Assembly: GCF_900156425.1 (NCBI RefSeq)
Contig: NZ_FTNO01000002.1
Location: forward strand, 106,125 to 170,124
Reading direction: 5' to 3'
DNA from: Haladaptatus litoreus
Lineage (GTDB): Archaea > Halobacteriota > Halobacteria > Halobacteriales > Haladaptataceae
Length of the DNA: 64,000 nt
In this document: positions 52,875 to 62,109 of the stretch, piece after piece
Layout: each line of letters starts with the position of its first letter
Position numbering within the stretch: the stretch's first letter is position 1
Notes under the pieces: generated by a model
The model's input: only the letters and a program-made list of their open reading frames with translations
Database searches by the model: none
What the model was told of the DNA's origin: nothing
Program-made: the position numbers and the translations under genes

Positions 52875-54062
52875 ATGGCAAGAAAACGCGTTTCGACGCG
52901 CCGTGATGTTCTCAAGCGAACCGGGATGGCTGCCGCCGGTGCAACACTGGTCGTCGGCACGTCCGCCGCTCAGTCCACGAACGGAAAAGTGGTGTTCACC
53001 TACGATGACGGCCCCATCGAGGATTACACGCACGCCTATCAGCGAGCACACCGAGAGGAGCGCGTCCCGGGATGCGTGGCCGTTCCGTCGGCAGGCGTTG
53101 GCACTGACGGAAGCCTCAGCGCGGCACAGCTCCGCGAACTCGAAGCCGACGGATGGGAAATCATGTCCCACTCCGTCTATCATCGCGCGCTCGGTGCCAT
53201 GGCGGTAACCGAGGACGTCGTCCCGGACGACCGGAAACTCTACGTCGAGTCCAACCTCCATGGAAAAATAGAAGGCGACCGACTCGTCGTCAACGACGGC
53301 TCACAGTCCGCCACCGTTACGGTTCGCGGAAGAGGCTCCGACGAGCGAGGGGAGTTTGTGACGCTCGATTCGGAAGTCGGAACGTCGTTCGCCGCCGACG
53401 ATGGCGTCACCGAACGATACGTGGACGAAGTGATACGAACTTCTCTCCGGGAGTCGAGGACGCAACTGGAGGAGTACGGAGTCACCGTCACGAACATGGT
53501 GATGCCGTATGGCGCGTACGGCCCTCGAACACGTGAACTCGCAGGTGAATACTACACTGCTGTCGCAAACGGAGGGCTTGCTATCGGCGGCCGGGGCCAG
53601 CTACACCGGGCCGAGGACATCACACTCCCGCACTTGTCGCGGGCGATGTTCCGCAAAGGGAAGATGACCGAAACCGAACTCGGGGAGTATCTCGACGGGG
53701 TGGCAGGCAACAACGCGCTCGGAATCCTCGGCGGGCACAGTTGGCACGAACGCCTTCCGCCGAGCCGTATCAAAACCGCGATTCGAATGGCGAAAGAACG
53801 AGGGATAGACATCGTTACGCTCCGAGATGCGCTTTCGTCCTTCGACCTCACCGGAAACGGGACGACGCAAACCACTCAGACGACCGGAACGCGCTCCGCG
53901 GGAACCGGTACGACCGACGACGGGTTGGAAGCTGGACAGCAGGGGACGACATCCCAATCCTCCGAAACGACGGCCGAAACCGGGCAACCGGGATTCGGCT
54001 GGCTAGCGACAGTCGCCGGTGTCGGCGGTGCCGCCGCGCTCCGGCGGCGACTCGGCGAATAA
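52875..54062 (+). CDS. Tat-exported polysaccharide deacetylase with PGF-CTERM anchor
   Basis: A 395-residue surface protein. The Tat signal is STRRDVLKRTGMAAAGATLV. The NodB-type domain has FTYDDGP (about 37) and IMSHSVYHR (about 98). Then comes a beta-rich insert of about 60 residues (LYVESNLHGKIEGDRLVV ... FVTLDSEVGTSF) before the fold resumes with VVMPYGAYGPR-type segments (MVMPYGAYGP, LGGHSWH). A Thr/Gly-rich stalk ends in QPGFGWLATVAGVGGAAA and RRR, a PGF-CTERM signal. It likely deacetylates a surface glycan. The insert is unusual for the family. Confidence 0.83.
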   Translation: MARKRVSTRRDVLKRTGMAAAGATLVVGTSAAQSTNGKVVFTYDDGPIEDYTHAYQRAHREERVPGCVAVPSAGVGTDGSLSAAQLRELEADGWEIMSHSVYHRALGAMAVTEDVVPDDRKLYVESNLHGKIEGDRLVVNDGSQSATVTVRGRGSDERGEFVTLDSEVGTSFAADDGVTERYVDEVIRTSLRESRTQLEEYGVTVTNMVMPYGAYGPRTRELAGEYYTAVANGGLAIGGRGQLHRAEDITLPHLSRAMFRKGKMTETELGEYLDGVAGNNALGILGGHSWHERLPPSRIKTAIRMAKERGIDIVTLRDALSSFDLTGNGTTQTTQTTGTRSAGTGTTDDGLEAGQQGTTSQSSETTAETGQPGFGWLATVAGVGGAAALRRRLGE

Positions 54063-55871
54063 TCAGGATTCGGAAACGATCCGTTCTTCTTCGACGTAAA
54101 TCGCCATGCTACTGACGGTACAGCCACTGTCGAAGCCGTATCGGTCGAACTGGTACCGACTGTAGCCGTCCATATGCTGGTCGATGTCCTCGGCGGTACC
54201 CGACTGGTCGGAACACGTCGTCACGCTGTTCATCGTGATGACGATTGGCGGTTTCTCTCCCTGAAGGTCGTCGGCATCGGTAGTGCTGTTCACCTCTGCG
54301 TCAACGGCCTCGAAGTACCACGCCAGGGGGAGGCGGGCGAACCAGCCGTCGCCGCCGTTTCCAACGGGTGCGATGTCGTCCGCGGATTCGTCTTCGGAGT
54401 ACAGTTCGCTTCCGTAGAACAGTACGTCCGTGCCCTCGTTCTCCTGCGAGATTCGCTGCAGGTCGAAGAGGAGTGGCTTCGCCTCGCCGGACGACGACTG
54501 AGCGAACTGGACGAGTTGATTGTCAGGGTTCTGGTCGTTCTGGTAGGTCGTGTCGTAGACCGCCATCCCGACCTGTGCCGAAACGAGCAGTAACAGGACG
54601 ACGGCGGCGATGGCACTCACGTCGTCCCGACGTTCGTAACCGTCTCGACCCCAGCGGAACACCAGTGCAAGCGCGACTGCGGCGGGGAACGCGAGTGGAA
54701 CGACGACGTGCACCAGCGCCCACGCGGCCTTGATGTCCATCACGAGGGGGTAGCCGAGAAGGCTCGCGATGCCCCAGTAGAAGCCGAACGAGACGATGTC
54801 GTTCGGTCGGTCGCCGGAGTAACGGTCAACGACGAACCCGACGACAGCAAGGAGACAAAGCGCTAGCGCGCCGACCTCTAGCGTCCGAAGGAAGTCGGTG
54901 AAAAACGGCAGATACGGGTGGTCAGTGTGGCCCGTCCAACTCATGAACTCGTTCCACGTGCCGATGGTTGCAGTACCGATGATGTCCGGGAACATGCTGG
55001 GGTTGGAGAACGCTTTCCAGAGGCCGGGGCCGGGTTGGCTCTGTGACCGCGGCGCGTAGAAGAAGATGATGATGAGGAAAAATTCGATAACCGCGAGCAC
55101 TACGACACCGAGTCCGAGGAGGACTTTCAGGGCAATCGACTGCTTGTCGTTCGTGTGAATCCAGTTGCGAGCACGCGGGGGAATCGCGCCAGCGATTCCC
55201 TCGTTGCCGACGCGCCGCAGGAAGAGACGGTGGTCGTACAGAAGTACCCCTGCGCCGACCCAACAGGCGACGTAGAGCAGGGCATTTTCCTTCATCGTAA
55301 AGCCGAGTGCGAACGAGGCGACACCCAAGAAGAGATAGCGCAGTTTTCTGGTATCGGAAAATCGGACCAAAAAGCCGAGGGCGAACACCATCACTGCGGC
55401 CAAGGGAACGTCGTTGCGCATGAACCGCGAGTAGTAGAGCAGGATGGGATTCAGCGCGAACAGGGCCGCGAGTGCGACCGTCTCGGACGGTCGCAGTCGC
55501 TCGCGGAACAACAGGGCGGAAAGCGGAAGCAAACCGCCGAGCAGGGCGACGATGAATCGCATCGAAAAGTCGTTGGTTCCGAAGATGGAGAACAGAATCG
55601 AGTTCACGTGGACGAGAAACGGCCCGTGAACGATAGGTCGGTAGTGCCAAACCCCGGTTTCGGCGTAACGAGCAATCCAGTAGGCGACGCGGGCCTCGTC
55701 CTGATGAGCGACGCGCGCGCCGAGGTCAACGAACCGGAGCGCGAGCGCGAAAACGGTGAGGAGGATGACGAGCGAAACCGGGTTGGCAAAGCGCGCCAAC
55801 AGGCCGGACTCCTCGCTCGATGGGAGGGTGCGGGAACGAGCGTTCGTCTGGGCGGTGTCGGAACCTTGCAT
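54063..55871 (-). CDS. agl23: Agl23-type GT-C membrane protein (flippase-associated)
   Basis: A 602-residue polytopic protein with about ten helices and an extracytoplasmic C-terminal domain of about 150 residues. The N-terminal loop RVAHQDEARVAYWIARYAETGVWHYRPIVHGP resembles the acidic first loop of GT-C glycosyltransferases; NPILLYYSRFMRNDVP and TMKENALLYVACWVG follow. This matches the archaeal family TIGR03663, found beside glycosylation genes and called Agl23. A role in N-glycan assembly or transfer is inferred. It is convergent with the deacetylase pair, whose stop it meets. Confidence 0.85.
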   Translation of the reverse strand: MQGSDTAQTNARSRTLPSSEESGLLARFANPVSLVILLTVFALALRFVDLGARVAHQDEARVAYWIARYAETGVWHYRPIVHGPFLVHVNSILFSIFGTNDFSMRFIVALLGGLLPLSALLFRERLRPSETVALAALFALNPILLYYSRFMRNDVPLAAVMVFALGFLVRFSDTRKLRYLFLGVASFALGFTMKENALLYVACWVGAGVLLYDHRLFLRRVGNEGIAGAIPPRARNWIHTNDKQSIALKVLLGLGVVVLAVIEFFLIIIFFYAPRSQSQPGPGLWKAFSNPSMFPDIIGTATIGTWNEFMSWTGHTDHPYLPFFTDFLRTLEVGALALCLLAVVGFVVDRYSGDRPNDIVSFGFYWGIASLLGYPLVMDIKAAWALVHVVVPLAFPAAVALALVFRWGRDGYERRDDVSAIAAVVLLLLVSAQVGMAVYDTTYQNDQNPDNQLVQFAQSSSGEAKPLLFDLQRISQENEGTDVLFYGSELYSEDESADDIAPVGNGGDGWFARLPLAWYFEAVDAEVNSTTDADDLQGEKPPIVITMNSVTTCSDQSGTAEDIDQHMDGYSRYQFDRYGFDSGCTVSSMAIYVEEERIVSES

Positions 55872-55982
55872 CGTCGGGAGTTACAGACGATATGGACTCG
55901 GTTCGGACAAATAGTTTCTGAACCCGCGTCGTAAGTCAATAAACTTACAAACTGTTTCCCATTTACTCGGAGTTCTACCGCC

Positions 55983-55990
55983 ACTTAAGG
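55983..55990 (+). promoter_or_regulatory. TATA-like box before the thiolase gene
   Basis: ACTTAAGG lies 24-31 bases before the ATG at 56014, consistent with a leaderless mRNA. Confidence 0.45.
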
Positions 55991-56013
55991 GCATCCAGCG
56001 AGAACGGTCTGCC

Positions 56014-57162
56014 ATGAGTAAAGACACCACACCAGTCATCGTCAAAGCAGTAAGAACCCCGCAAGGAAAGGACGGCGGCGTGTACGAAGACGTTCGAAGC
56101 GAAGACCTCTCAACTCCGCTCATCGATACGATTCTCGCAGAAACCGGTCTGACCGGCGACCACATCAACGACCTCATGTGGGGCGTCGCCCAACAGCGCG
56201 GTCAGCAGGACAACAACGTCGCGCGAATCATCGCGCTCCTCTCCAACCTCGGCGAGAGCGTTCCGGCGACGACCATCAACCGATGGTGTGCTTCCTCCAT
56301 GCAGTCGCTCATCAGCGCGAGCGACGCGATTCGTGCAGGTCAGCGAGACGCAATCATCGCGGGTGGCGTCGAAAACATGTCTCGCGTCCCGATGTCCGGC
56401 GCATACGAGGGTCGCAACTTCCACCCGGAGATGTCCGAGCAGTACAACCTCCCCGAACTCCAGATGGGGATGACCGCCGAGAAGGTCGCAGAAGAGTTCG
56501 ACATCGCCCGCGAAGACCAAGACGAGTACGCCCTCCGAAGCCACCAGCGCGCCGCGGCGGCGACCGAGGAAGGCCGATTCGACGACGAAATCGTTCCAAT
56601 CGAAACCGAGGACGGAGTCGTCGAAGTTGACGAAGGCATCCGTCCGGACACCAGTCTCGAAGCACTACAAGGCCTCCCAACCGTGTTCAAAGCAGACGGC
56701 ACGGTCACGCCCGGCAACGCCTCCCAGATTTCGGACGGTGCCGCCGCAACGCTCGTCACCAGCGAAGCATTCGCGGAAGACCACGGCCTCGACATCCTCG
56801 CCCACGTCGGCGACAACAACGTCGCGGGCGTCGACCCGACGATGATGGGAATCGGCCCGGTCCCGGCCACCCAAGGTCTGCTCGAACGCACGGGCGAGAG
56901 CATCGAGGAGTTCGACCTCGTGGAACTCAACGAGGCGTTCGCCAGCCAGACACTCTACAGCCAGCGCGAACTCGGCGTCGATGACGAGAAGTTCAACGTC
57001 AACGGCGGCGCAATCGCCCTCGGCCACCCGCTCGGTGCATCCGGCGCGCGTCTTCCAGTCACGCTCGTCCACGAGATGCAAAAGCGCGACGCGACGAAGG
57101 GACTCGCCACGCTCTGTGTCGGCTTCGGACAGGGTGGAGCGATGACGTTCGAACGGCGGTAA
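56014..57162 (+). CDS. acetyl-CoA C-acyltransferase (thiolase)
   Basis: A 382-residue thiolase that cleaves or condenses acyl-CoA thioesters. The nucleophilic cysteine is in NRWCASSMQ (about 91), the catalytic histidine in [16 protein letters not shown] (about 340), and the second cysteine in [12 protein letters not shown] near the end. The NEAF motif is [10 protein letters not shown] beta-oxidation role is likely together with the acyl-CoA synthetase (62110) and the enoyl-CoA hydratase-like protein (27142), though they are not in one operon. Confidence 0.94.
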   Translation: MSKDTTPVIVKAVRTPQGKDGGVYEDVRSEDLSTPLIDTILAETGLTGDHINDLMWGVAQQRGQQDNNVARIIALLSNLGESVPATTINRWCASSMQSLISASDAIRAGQRDAIIAGGVENMSRVPMSGAYEGRNFHPEMSEQYNLPELQMGMTAEKVAEEFDIAREDQDEYALRSHQRAAAATEEGRFDDEIVPIETEDGVVEVDEGIRPDTSLEALQGLPTVFKADGTVTPGNASQISDGAAATLVTSEAFAEDHGLDILAHVGDNNVAGVDPTMMGIGPVPATQGLLERTGESIEEFDLVELNEAFASQTLYSQRELGVDDEKFNVNGGAIALGHPLGASGARLPVTLVHEMQKRDATKGLATLCVGFGQGGAMTFERR

Positions 57163-57167
57163 ATAAC

Positions 57168-57677
57168 TTACAACGTCTTTTTCATCTCCACGACGGCCCC
57201 CTTGACTCCCGTCCCGTCATCGCTGGAGAACTCGTGAACGAACTCCCGTACCCGCTCGCAGCCGTGCGCTTCGTAGAACGGCACCGCGTTTTTCGACGCC
57301 GAAAGCCCGAGAGTTTGAACACCCTGTTCCCGTGCTCGGCATTCCAATTTTGAATAGAGTTTCGACCCAACACCTTCGCGGGCCACCGCAGGATGGACGT
57401 AGACCGCTGTAATTTCGGCATCCACCGTCGCCTCGTACTCCTCGGGCGATTCGTATTTCAGGGAACCGAACCCGACCACGCCCCGGTCATCCTCGGCGAC
57501 GACGAACTCTTGCGTCTCCGAACCGATTGCCGCCGAGTAATCGGCGGATTCACACCTCTGCGCCCACGCCTCGACTTGCTCCGGCGAATAGCCGTCACGT
57601 CCGAGTTCGATGATGGATTCGACATGAACGCGACGCACGGCGTCGCTTTCTTCTGGCATCGCATCCCGGATTTGCAT
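57168..57677 (-). CDS. GNAT-family N-acetyltransferase
   Basis: A 169-residue acetyl-CoA-dependent transferase. The acceptor side is MQIRDAMPEESDAVRRVHVESI, and motif A is AVYVHPAVAREGVGSKLYSKLECRAREQG with the R-x-G-V-G pyrophosphate loop. LGLSASKNAVPFYEAHGCER is motif B. The substrate is unknown. A TATA-like CTATTAAAAAG precedes it by about 25 bases. It is convergent with the thiolase gene. Confidence 0.9.
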   Translation of the reverse strand: MQIRDAMPEESDAVRRVHVESIIELGRDGYSPEQVEAWAQRCESADYSAAIGSETQEFVVAEDDRGVVGFGSLKYESPEEYEATVDAEITAVYVHPAVAREGVGSKLYSKLECRAREQGVQTLGLSASKNAVPFYEAHGCERVREFVHEFSSDDGTGVKGAVVEMKKTL

Positions 57678-57737
57678 GGGTAAACCGTAATTTTGCTTTT
57701 TAATAGAATATCCGATTCGGCAGATACTCTGTCCGAT

Positions 57738-59411
57738 TCAGTCCGCGCTCACGACGCCGGAATCCTCCGGAACCGTTCCGTCGTCGTCCCACCCTCGAAT
57801 CTCGTAATACTCGGACAACGCGCGCTCAAAGTCCGGCAGGTCGTAGGGCAGAGTGTCGTCCTCGCGGTCGAATCCGCGTTCGTTGTTGAAGTGGCGTTCG
57901 AGTGCGACCACTCTTGCACCGATTTCCATCAACTCGTCGTAGTCGGTATCGAGCAGTGTTTCGAGGCGTTCCTCGGTCATGAAATCCCGTGAGAACTTGC
58001 AGACGACGCCGCTGTCGAGAATCGCGTTGTAATTCTCTTTTTCCACGATGAGCGGCGGTTTCCCCTCCAAACCGGTCGGGTCAACCGCCTCGTCCTTGCT
58101 AACGAGGGGGTACTCCTTCGAATAGAATTCGGCGTACATGTGGTCTGCACCGCGGTTGGAGGTGGCGAAGGCGAGTCCCTGCCCGTTCAGGGTTCGACCG
58201 TCGTGGGCCGCAAATTCGAGTCCTTTGACCGTCCAATCCTCGACGCCGAGTTCGTCTGCGGCGCGGTGGACGCCCTCCGCAAGTAGGTCGCCCTCGTCCT
58301 CGCGGTGAGCGATTTTTTCCACGAGGTCGTGGATGAGGTCCGAGTTGCCGAACTCGTCGTTCGCGGCGAGGTAGGCCGAAACCACGTCGCCGCAGGAGAT
58401 GGTGTCCATCCCCAACTCGTCACAGAGGTCGTTCGATTTCATCACGGACACCACGTCGTCCACTCCGGCGTTGCTTCCGAACGCCATCACCGTCTCGTAC
58501 TCCGGGCCCTCGGTTTCCACTCCGGTTTCTTCGTCCTTCGTCGGCAGTTTGCAGGCGAAGGCACACTGCGAGCAGGTTCCCTTCTTGTACTTTTTGTCGG
58601 AGACTGCATCGCCGCCGATGTCGCTCGCGCCCTCGAACTCCAGTTCCGAGAAGTAGTAGGAGGGGAGAGCACTGACGTGGTTCGCGTACTCCGTCACGCT
58701 GGTCGTTCCGGCGGATTTCATCGGATGGTCGTCGGCCGTCGCCGCCTCTCGATGCACGTCCATCTGAATCGGGTCGATGTCGATGTCCGGCGCTGAATCA
58801 CCCGCGAAGGAGACACATTTGACGTTTTTCGCGCCCATCACCGCGCCGAGTCCGCCCCGTCCGAACGCCCGGTGTTCCGTGGTCATGATTGACGCGAATC
58901 GAACGCGATTTTCGCCCGCCGGGCCGGAAACGAGGAGTTGTTCGTCGCCGAGTTCGTGGTTTTCCGCCATGTATTCGCCGACTTCGGAAGTCGTCGCTCC
59001 GGCGAGTTCCGGAACTTCCTCGAACTCGATTCCGTCGTCCGTGACGTGAATCGCCAGCAGGTCGTCGCTCCGGCCGGTCAGTTCCACCGCGCCGTATCCG
59101 GTCGCGCCGAAATGACGGGAGAGAAAGCCGCCGGCGTTCGAGGAGAGCAAACCATCCGTGAGCGGCGAGACGCCGGTACAGTTCATTCGCCCCGTGAAAC
59201 TCATGTTCGAGACTTGCAGTGGTCCGGTCGTGAAAAACAGACTGTTTTCCGGGCCGAACGGGTCGGCATCGAACGGAATCCGGTCGTGAGCGAGTTTCGT
59301 CGCCACACCTCGCCCGCCGACGAACGACGACAGCACGTCGTCTATGTTCTCGGTGTGTGTTTCCTTCTCGGCCACATCGACGGTTAGCAGTGGCCCCGCT
59401 GTGTGAAGCAT
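57738..59411 (-). CDS. aldehyde:ferredoxin oxidoreductase family protein
   Basis: A 557-residue tungsten/molybdenum-pterin enzyme with a [4Fe-4S] cluster. Pterin-binding and N-terminal words are FVGGRGVATKLA, TGRMNCTGVSPLTDGLLSSNAGG and RGGLGAVMGAKNVKC. The cluster ligands are CSQCAFAC (CxxCxxxC, about 285) and the distant Cys in SGVVCKFS (about 470). It oxidises aldehydes to acids with ferredoxin. The ATG at 59411 is chosen because GTATAAAAAT at 59435-59444 is at TATA distance; a longer frame to 59453 would run through it. Length is a little under the classical 600. Confidence 0.92.
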   Translation of the reverse strand: MLHTAGPLLTVDVAEKETHTENIDDVLSSFVGGRGVATKLAHDRIPFDADPFGPENSLFFTTGPLQVSNMSFTGRMNCTGVSPLTDGLLSSNAGGFLSRHFGATGYGAVELTGRSDDLLAIHVTDDGIEFEEVPELAGATTSEVGEYMAENHELGDEQLLVSGPAGENRVRFASIMTTEHRAFGRGGLGAVMGAKNVKCVSFAGDSAPDIDIDPIQMDVHREAATADDHPMKSAGTTSVTEYANHVSALPSYYFSELEFEGASDIGGDAVSDKKYKKGTCSQCAFACKLPTKDEETGVETEGPEYETVMAFGSNAGVDDVVSVMKSNDLCDELGMDTISCGDVVSAYLAANDEFGNSDLIHDLVEKIAHREDEGDLLAEGVHRAADELGVEDWTVKGLEFAAHDGRTLNGQGLAFATSNRGADHMYAEFYSKEYPLVSKDEAVDPTGLEGKPPLIVEKENYNAILDSGVVCKFSRDFMTEERLETLLDTDYDELMEIGARVVALERHFNNERGFDREDDTLPYDLPDFERALSEYYEIRGWDDDGTVPEDSGVVSAD

Positions 59412-59434
59412 ACGAAACAGTTGGACGGTAGAGC

Positions 59435-59444
59435 GTATAAAAAT
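59435..59444 (-). promoter_or_regulatory. TATA box of the aldehyde:ferredoxin oxidoreductase gene
   Basis: ATTTTTATAC on the minus strand lies 24-33 bases before the ATG at 59411 and fixes that start. Confidence 0.65.
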
Positions 59445-59588
59445 ACAGTTCACGATTCCACGACATTACTTCCTTCGAAATGGCTTTTTTCTGCCGTGAG
59501 ACGCCCTAAACCGACGAACATCTTTTTGCGGTTCTACCCCGAAGTCGAAGCAGTGTAACGCCCGGTAGGCCGACTACAGCACGCGACT

Positions 59589-60125
59589 ATGACCACCGAG
59601 CCATCGTCCGGAGCACAAATACTGTCACGCGACATGGCGTTCGAAATCCTCACGAACGCCCGGCGTCGCTACACCCTCTCGTACCTTCGGTCACAGTCGG
59701 GTGCGGTTTCTATCGGCGAACTCGCGGAAGTGGTTGCGGCGTGGGAAAACGACACCCCCGTCGAACTCGTCTCTTCTAAAGAGCGAAAGTCCGTGTACAC
59801 CTCGTTGTATCAGACGCATCTGCCGAAGATGGCGGATGCCGGAATCATCGACTACGACAGACAGCGCGGAAACGTGCGACTCAACGAGCGAGCGAACGAA
59901 CTCGACGAATATCTCTATCCGGCATCCGAAACGTCGAACTGGAGCGTCTACTATCTCGGATTGGCACTCGTCGGCGGATTCGCCGTTTTCTGCCGGATAT
60001 TGGGAATGTATCCGTTCACGGAAATTCCCGTCCTCGTGTACGCTGGACTGCTTCTCGGGTCGTTCGTGTTGCTCTCGGCAGTCAATCTCGAACTGATTCG
60101 GAGGGATAAAAACGGGCGACAGTAG
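59589..60125 (+). CDS. DUF7344-type winged-helix protein with two C-terminal helices
   Basis: A 178-residue protein. Residues about 15-110 form a winged helix (AFEILTNARRRYTLSYLRSQSGAVSIGELAEVVAAWE ... VYTSLYQTHLPKMADAGIIDYD), the DUF7344 pattern common in haloarchaea. Two membrane helices (YLGLALVGGFAVFCRI; VYAGLLLGSFVLLSAVN) follow, so it is a membrane-tethered putative regulator. Its signal and targets are unknown. It is convergent with the antiporter gene. Confidence 0.8.
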   Translation: MTTEPSSGAQILSRDMAFEILTNARRRYTLSYLRSQSGAVSIGELAEVVAAWENDTPVELVSSKERKSVYTSLYQTHLPKMADAGIIDYDRQRGNVRLNERANELDEYLYPASETSNWSVYYLGLALVGGFAVFCRILGMYPFTEIPVLVYAGLLLGSFVLLSAVNLELIRRDKNGRQ

Positions 60126-60157
60126 GGGAGGAGAGTGGGTGCGGTAGCAGCCCTGTT

Positions 60158-62053
60158 TTATGCTCGCTGTCGTGGATGACAGCGGTCGATACTCTCTCGA
60201 ACTGCCTCTTTTCGGCCGAGGAACGTGATGTGGTCACCTCGCTGGAGTGTGAATCCCTCGTCCGGTACCTGCGTATCGCCATCCCGACCGACGAGCGCGA
60301 TGAGAACGCCGTTCGGGAGGGTGTCGTCCAGTTCGGCAATCGTCTTGCCCACGAGGTCTTTTGCAGTGACTTCTATTTCCTGTACGTCGCCGCTTCGACC
60401 GAGTTCGGTCATCCAGTTCGACAGCGCTGGACGTTCGATGACGTTGTCGATTGCCCACGCCGTAGAGAGCGACGAGGAGATGGTGCGAACGCCGAGGTCT
60501 TCGAAGGCGTCCACGTTGTCCGGATTGTTCGCCCGTGCGATGACGGTCTCCACGTCGAACTTCGAGTCGGCGAGTTGTGCTATCAGCAAGTTCGCGTCGT
60601 CGTCGCCGGTCGCGGCGACGACGATTTTCGCGTTGTCAGCACCCGCCGCCTGAAGCACTTCCGTGTCGGTTCCGTTGCCCCGATGGACGGTGAACCCTTC
60701 GTCGCGGGCGGTCTGAATTATCGTTTCGTCGTTCTCGATGAGCACGACGTTCTCTCCACGGTCTTCGAGGCGTTCGGCGAGCGCACGGCCCACCTTTCCG
60801 CCTCCGATGATGAGTACACGCATTGGAATCACGTTCAGTTTCTCTGCAATGTGTCGGGCGAAACCGGCTTCGAAGACGACGGTGACGGCGATGACGAGGA
60901 AGACGGTTCCGATGAGGGTCGTCGCCGCGGCATCCGAATTTGGAATCGGTTGTGTCTGCTGTAGTTCGAGCGCGAACAGAGTTGCGACGGACGCCGGAAT
61001 GATACCACGCGGCCCGACGAAGCTGACGAACAGCTTTTCGCCGCGCGTGAACCGCGTTCCGGCGGTCGAGATGAACACGAGGAGCGGCCGAAGAAGGAGC
61101 ATCACGGTGAGGGCGACCACTACACCGCCGACCCCCAGCGAAAAAAGGTCGGCGGGTTTCAGCAGTGCCGCGAGCGTGATGAACACGAACGAGAGGACGA
61201 CGAGCGTAATGTCGCCTTTGAACTCCTCGATTCGTTCCTCGTAGGGCAAATCTGCATTGCCGAGGACGATACCCGCCGTCGCAACTGCGGCGACACCCGC
61301 TTCTTTTGCGAAGAAATCCGCCGCGCCATAGGCAACAAGTGCTCCGGCCAACACGATGAGACGGGCGTTTTGCGGTGCGTTCTCCCGCGAGAGGTCAACG
61401 TGTCGAAGCACGTACCAAATAATAAGCGAGACGACAAGCCCGAAGATGAGTCCGGTACCGAGTCTGTTAAAGAACTCACTCACGAACTCGACGGGGGCGA
61501 ACGGTTCACCCCCTGAGAGAACGACAACGTTGAATATGACGACCGCGAGAATCGCCGCGGTTACGTCGTTGACGATACCCTCCGTTTCCAGCGCCGCGCC
61601 GACGCGGTCGCGGACGGCGACGACGGATAAAATCGGCGTGATGACCGTCGGGCCGGTCGCAACGAGAAGGGACCCGATGACGAACGAAAGTCCCCAACTC
61701 GCACCCAGCGCGAAGTGGACGACTACGGCGGTACCGACGAGCGAAATGAGCGCACCAAGCGTCACGAGGCGAATCTGGGCGGACGGTGCTTCTCGGAGTT
61801 TGTTCAGTTTGAGATGGAATGCCCCCTCGAAAACGATGATGGCGACGCTCAGGCCGACAATCGACGAAAGCGCAGTTCCGAATGCCGAGGGGTTTACCAG
61901 CCCGATTCCAACAGGGCCGACGATGATTCCCGCCGAGAGCAAAAACAAAACACTCGGCACTTGAAACCGGTCTGCCAACACCTGTGACACGACGCCGATG
62001 CCGATGATGGCGGCGACGATATAAATCAACTCGGCACCTGCTCCGGAACTCAC
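60158..62053 (-). CDS. NhaP-type cation/proton antiporter with TrkA-N and TrkA-C domains
   Basis: A 631-residue membrane protein. Residues 1-390 carry about twelve helices of the CPA1 family (VLFLLSAGIIVGPVGIGLV, SLLVATGPTVITPILSVV, FVGPRGIIPASVATL). Residues about 405-530 are a TrkA-N Rossmann domain (RVLIIGGGKVGRALAERL) and about 540-625 TrkA-C. It likely exchanges Na+ or K+ for H+ under nucleotide control. The GTG at 62053 follows a GGAGGG site; an in-frame GTG at 62113 would put the TATA box inside the gene and is rejected. Confidence 0.88.
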   Translation of the reverse strand: MSSGAGAELIYIVAAIIGIGVVSQVLADRFQVPSVLFLLSAGIIVGPVGIGLVNPSAFGTALSSIVGLSVAIIVFEGAFHLKLNKLREAPSAQIRLVTLGALISLVGTAVVVHFALGASWGLSFVIGSLLVATGPTVITPILSVVAVRDRVGAALETEGIVNDVTAAILAVVIFNVVVLSGGEPFAPVEFVSEFFNRLGTGLIFGLVVSLIIWYVLRHVDLSRENAPQNARLIVLAGALVAYGAADFFAKEAGVAAVATAGIVLGNADLPYEERIEEFKGDITLVVLSFVFITLAALLKPADLFSLGVGGVVVALTVMLLLRPLLVFISTAGTRFTRGEKLFVSFVGPRGIIPASVATLFALELQQTQPIPNSDAAATTLIGTVFLVIAVTVVFEAGFARHIAEKLNVIPMRVLIIGGGKVGRALAERLEDRGENVVLIENDETIIQTARDEGFTVHRGNGTDTEVLQAAGADNAKIVVAATGDDDANLLIAQLADSKFDVETVIARANNPDNVDAFEDLGVRTISSSLSTAWAIDNVIERPALSNWMTELGRSGDVQEIEVTAKDLVGKTIAELDDTLPNGVLIALVGRDGDTQVPDEGFTLQRGDHITFLGRKEAVRESIDRCHPRQRA

Positions 62054-62090
62054 GGGCGACCCTCCATGTACTCCAACTGAGTAACCCGAT

Positions 62091-62100
62091 GATATAAAAA
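62091..62100 (-). promoter_or_regulatory. TATA box of the antiporter gene
   Basis: TTTTTATATC on the minus strand lies about 38-47 bases before the GTG at 62053, leaving a short leader that contains GGAGGG. Confidence 0.55.
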
Positions 62101-62109
62101 CGCCCGCAC

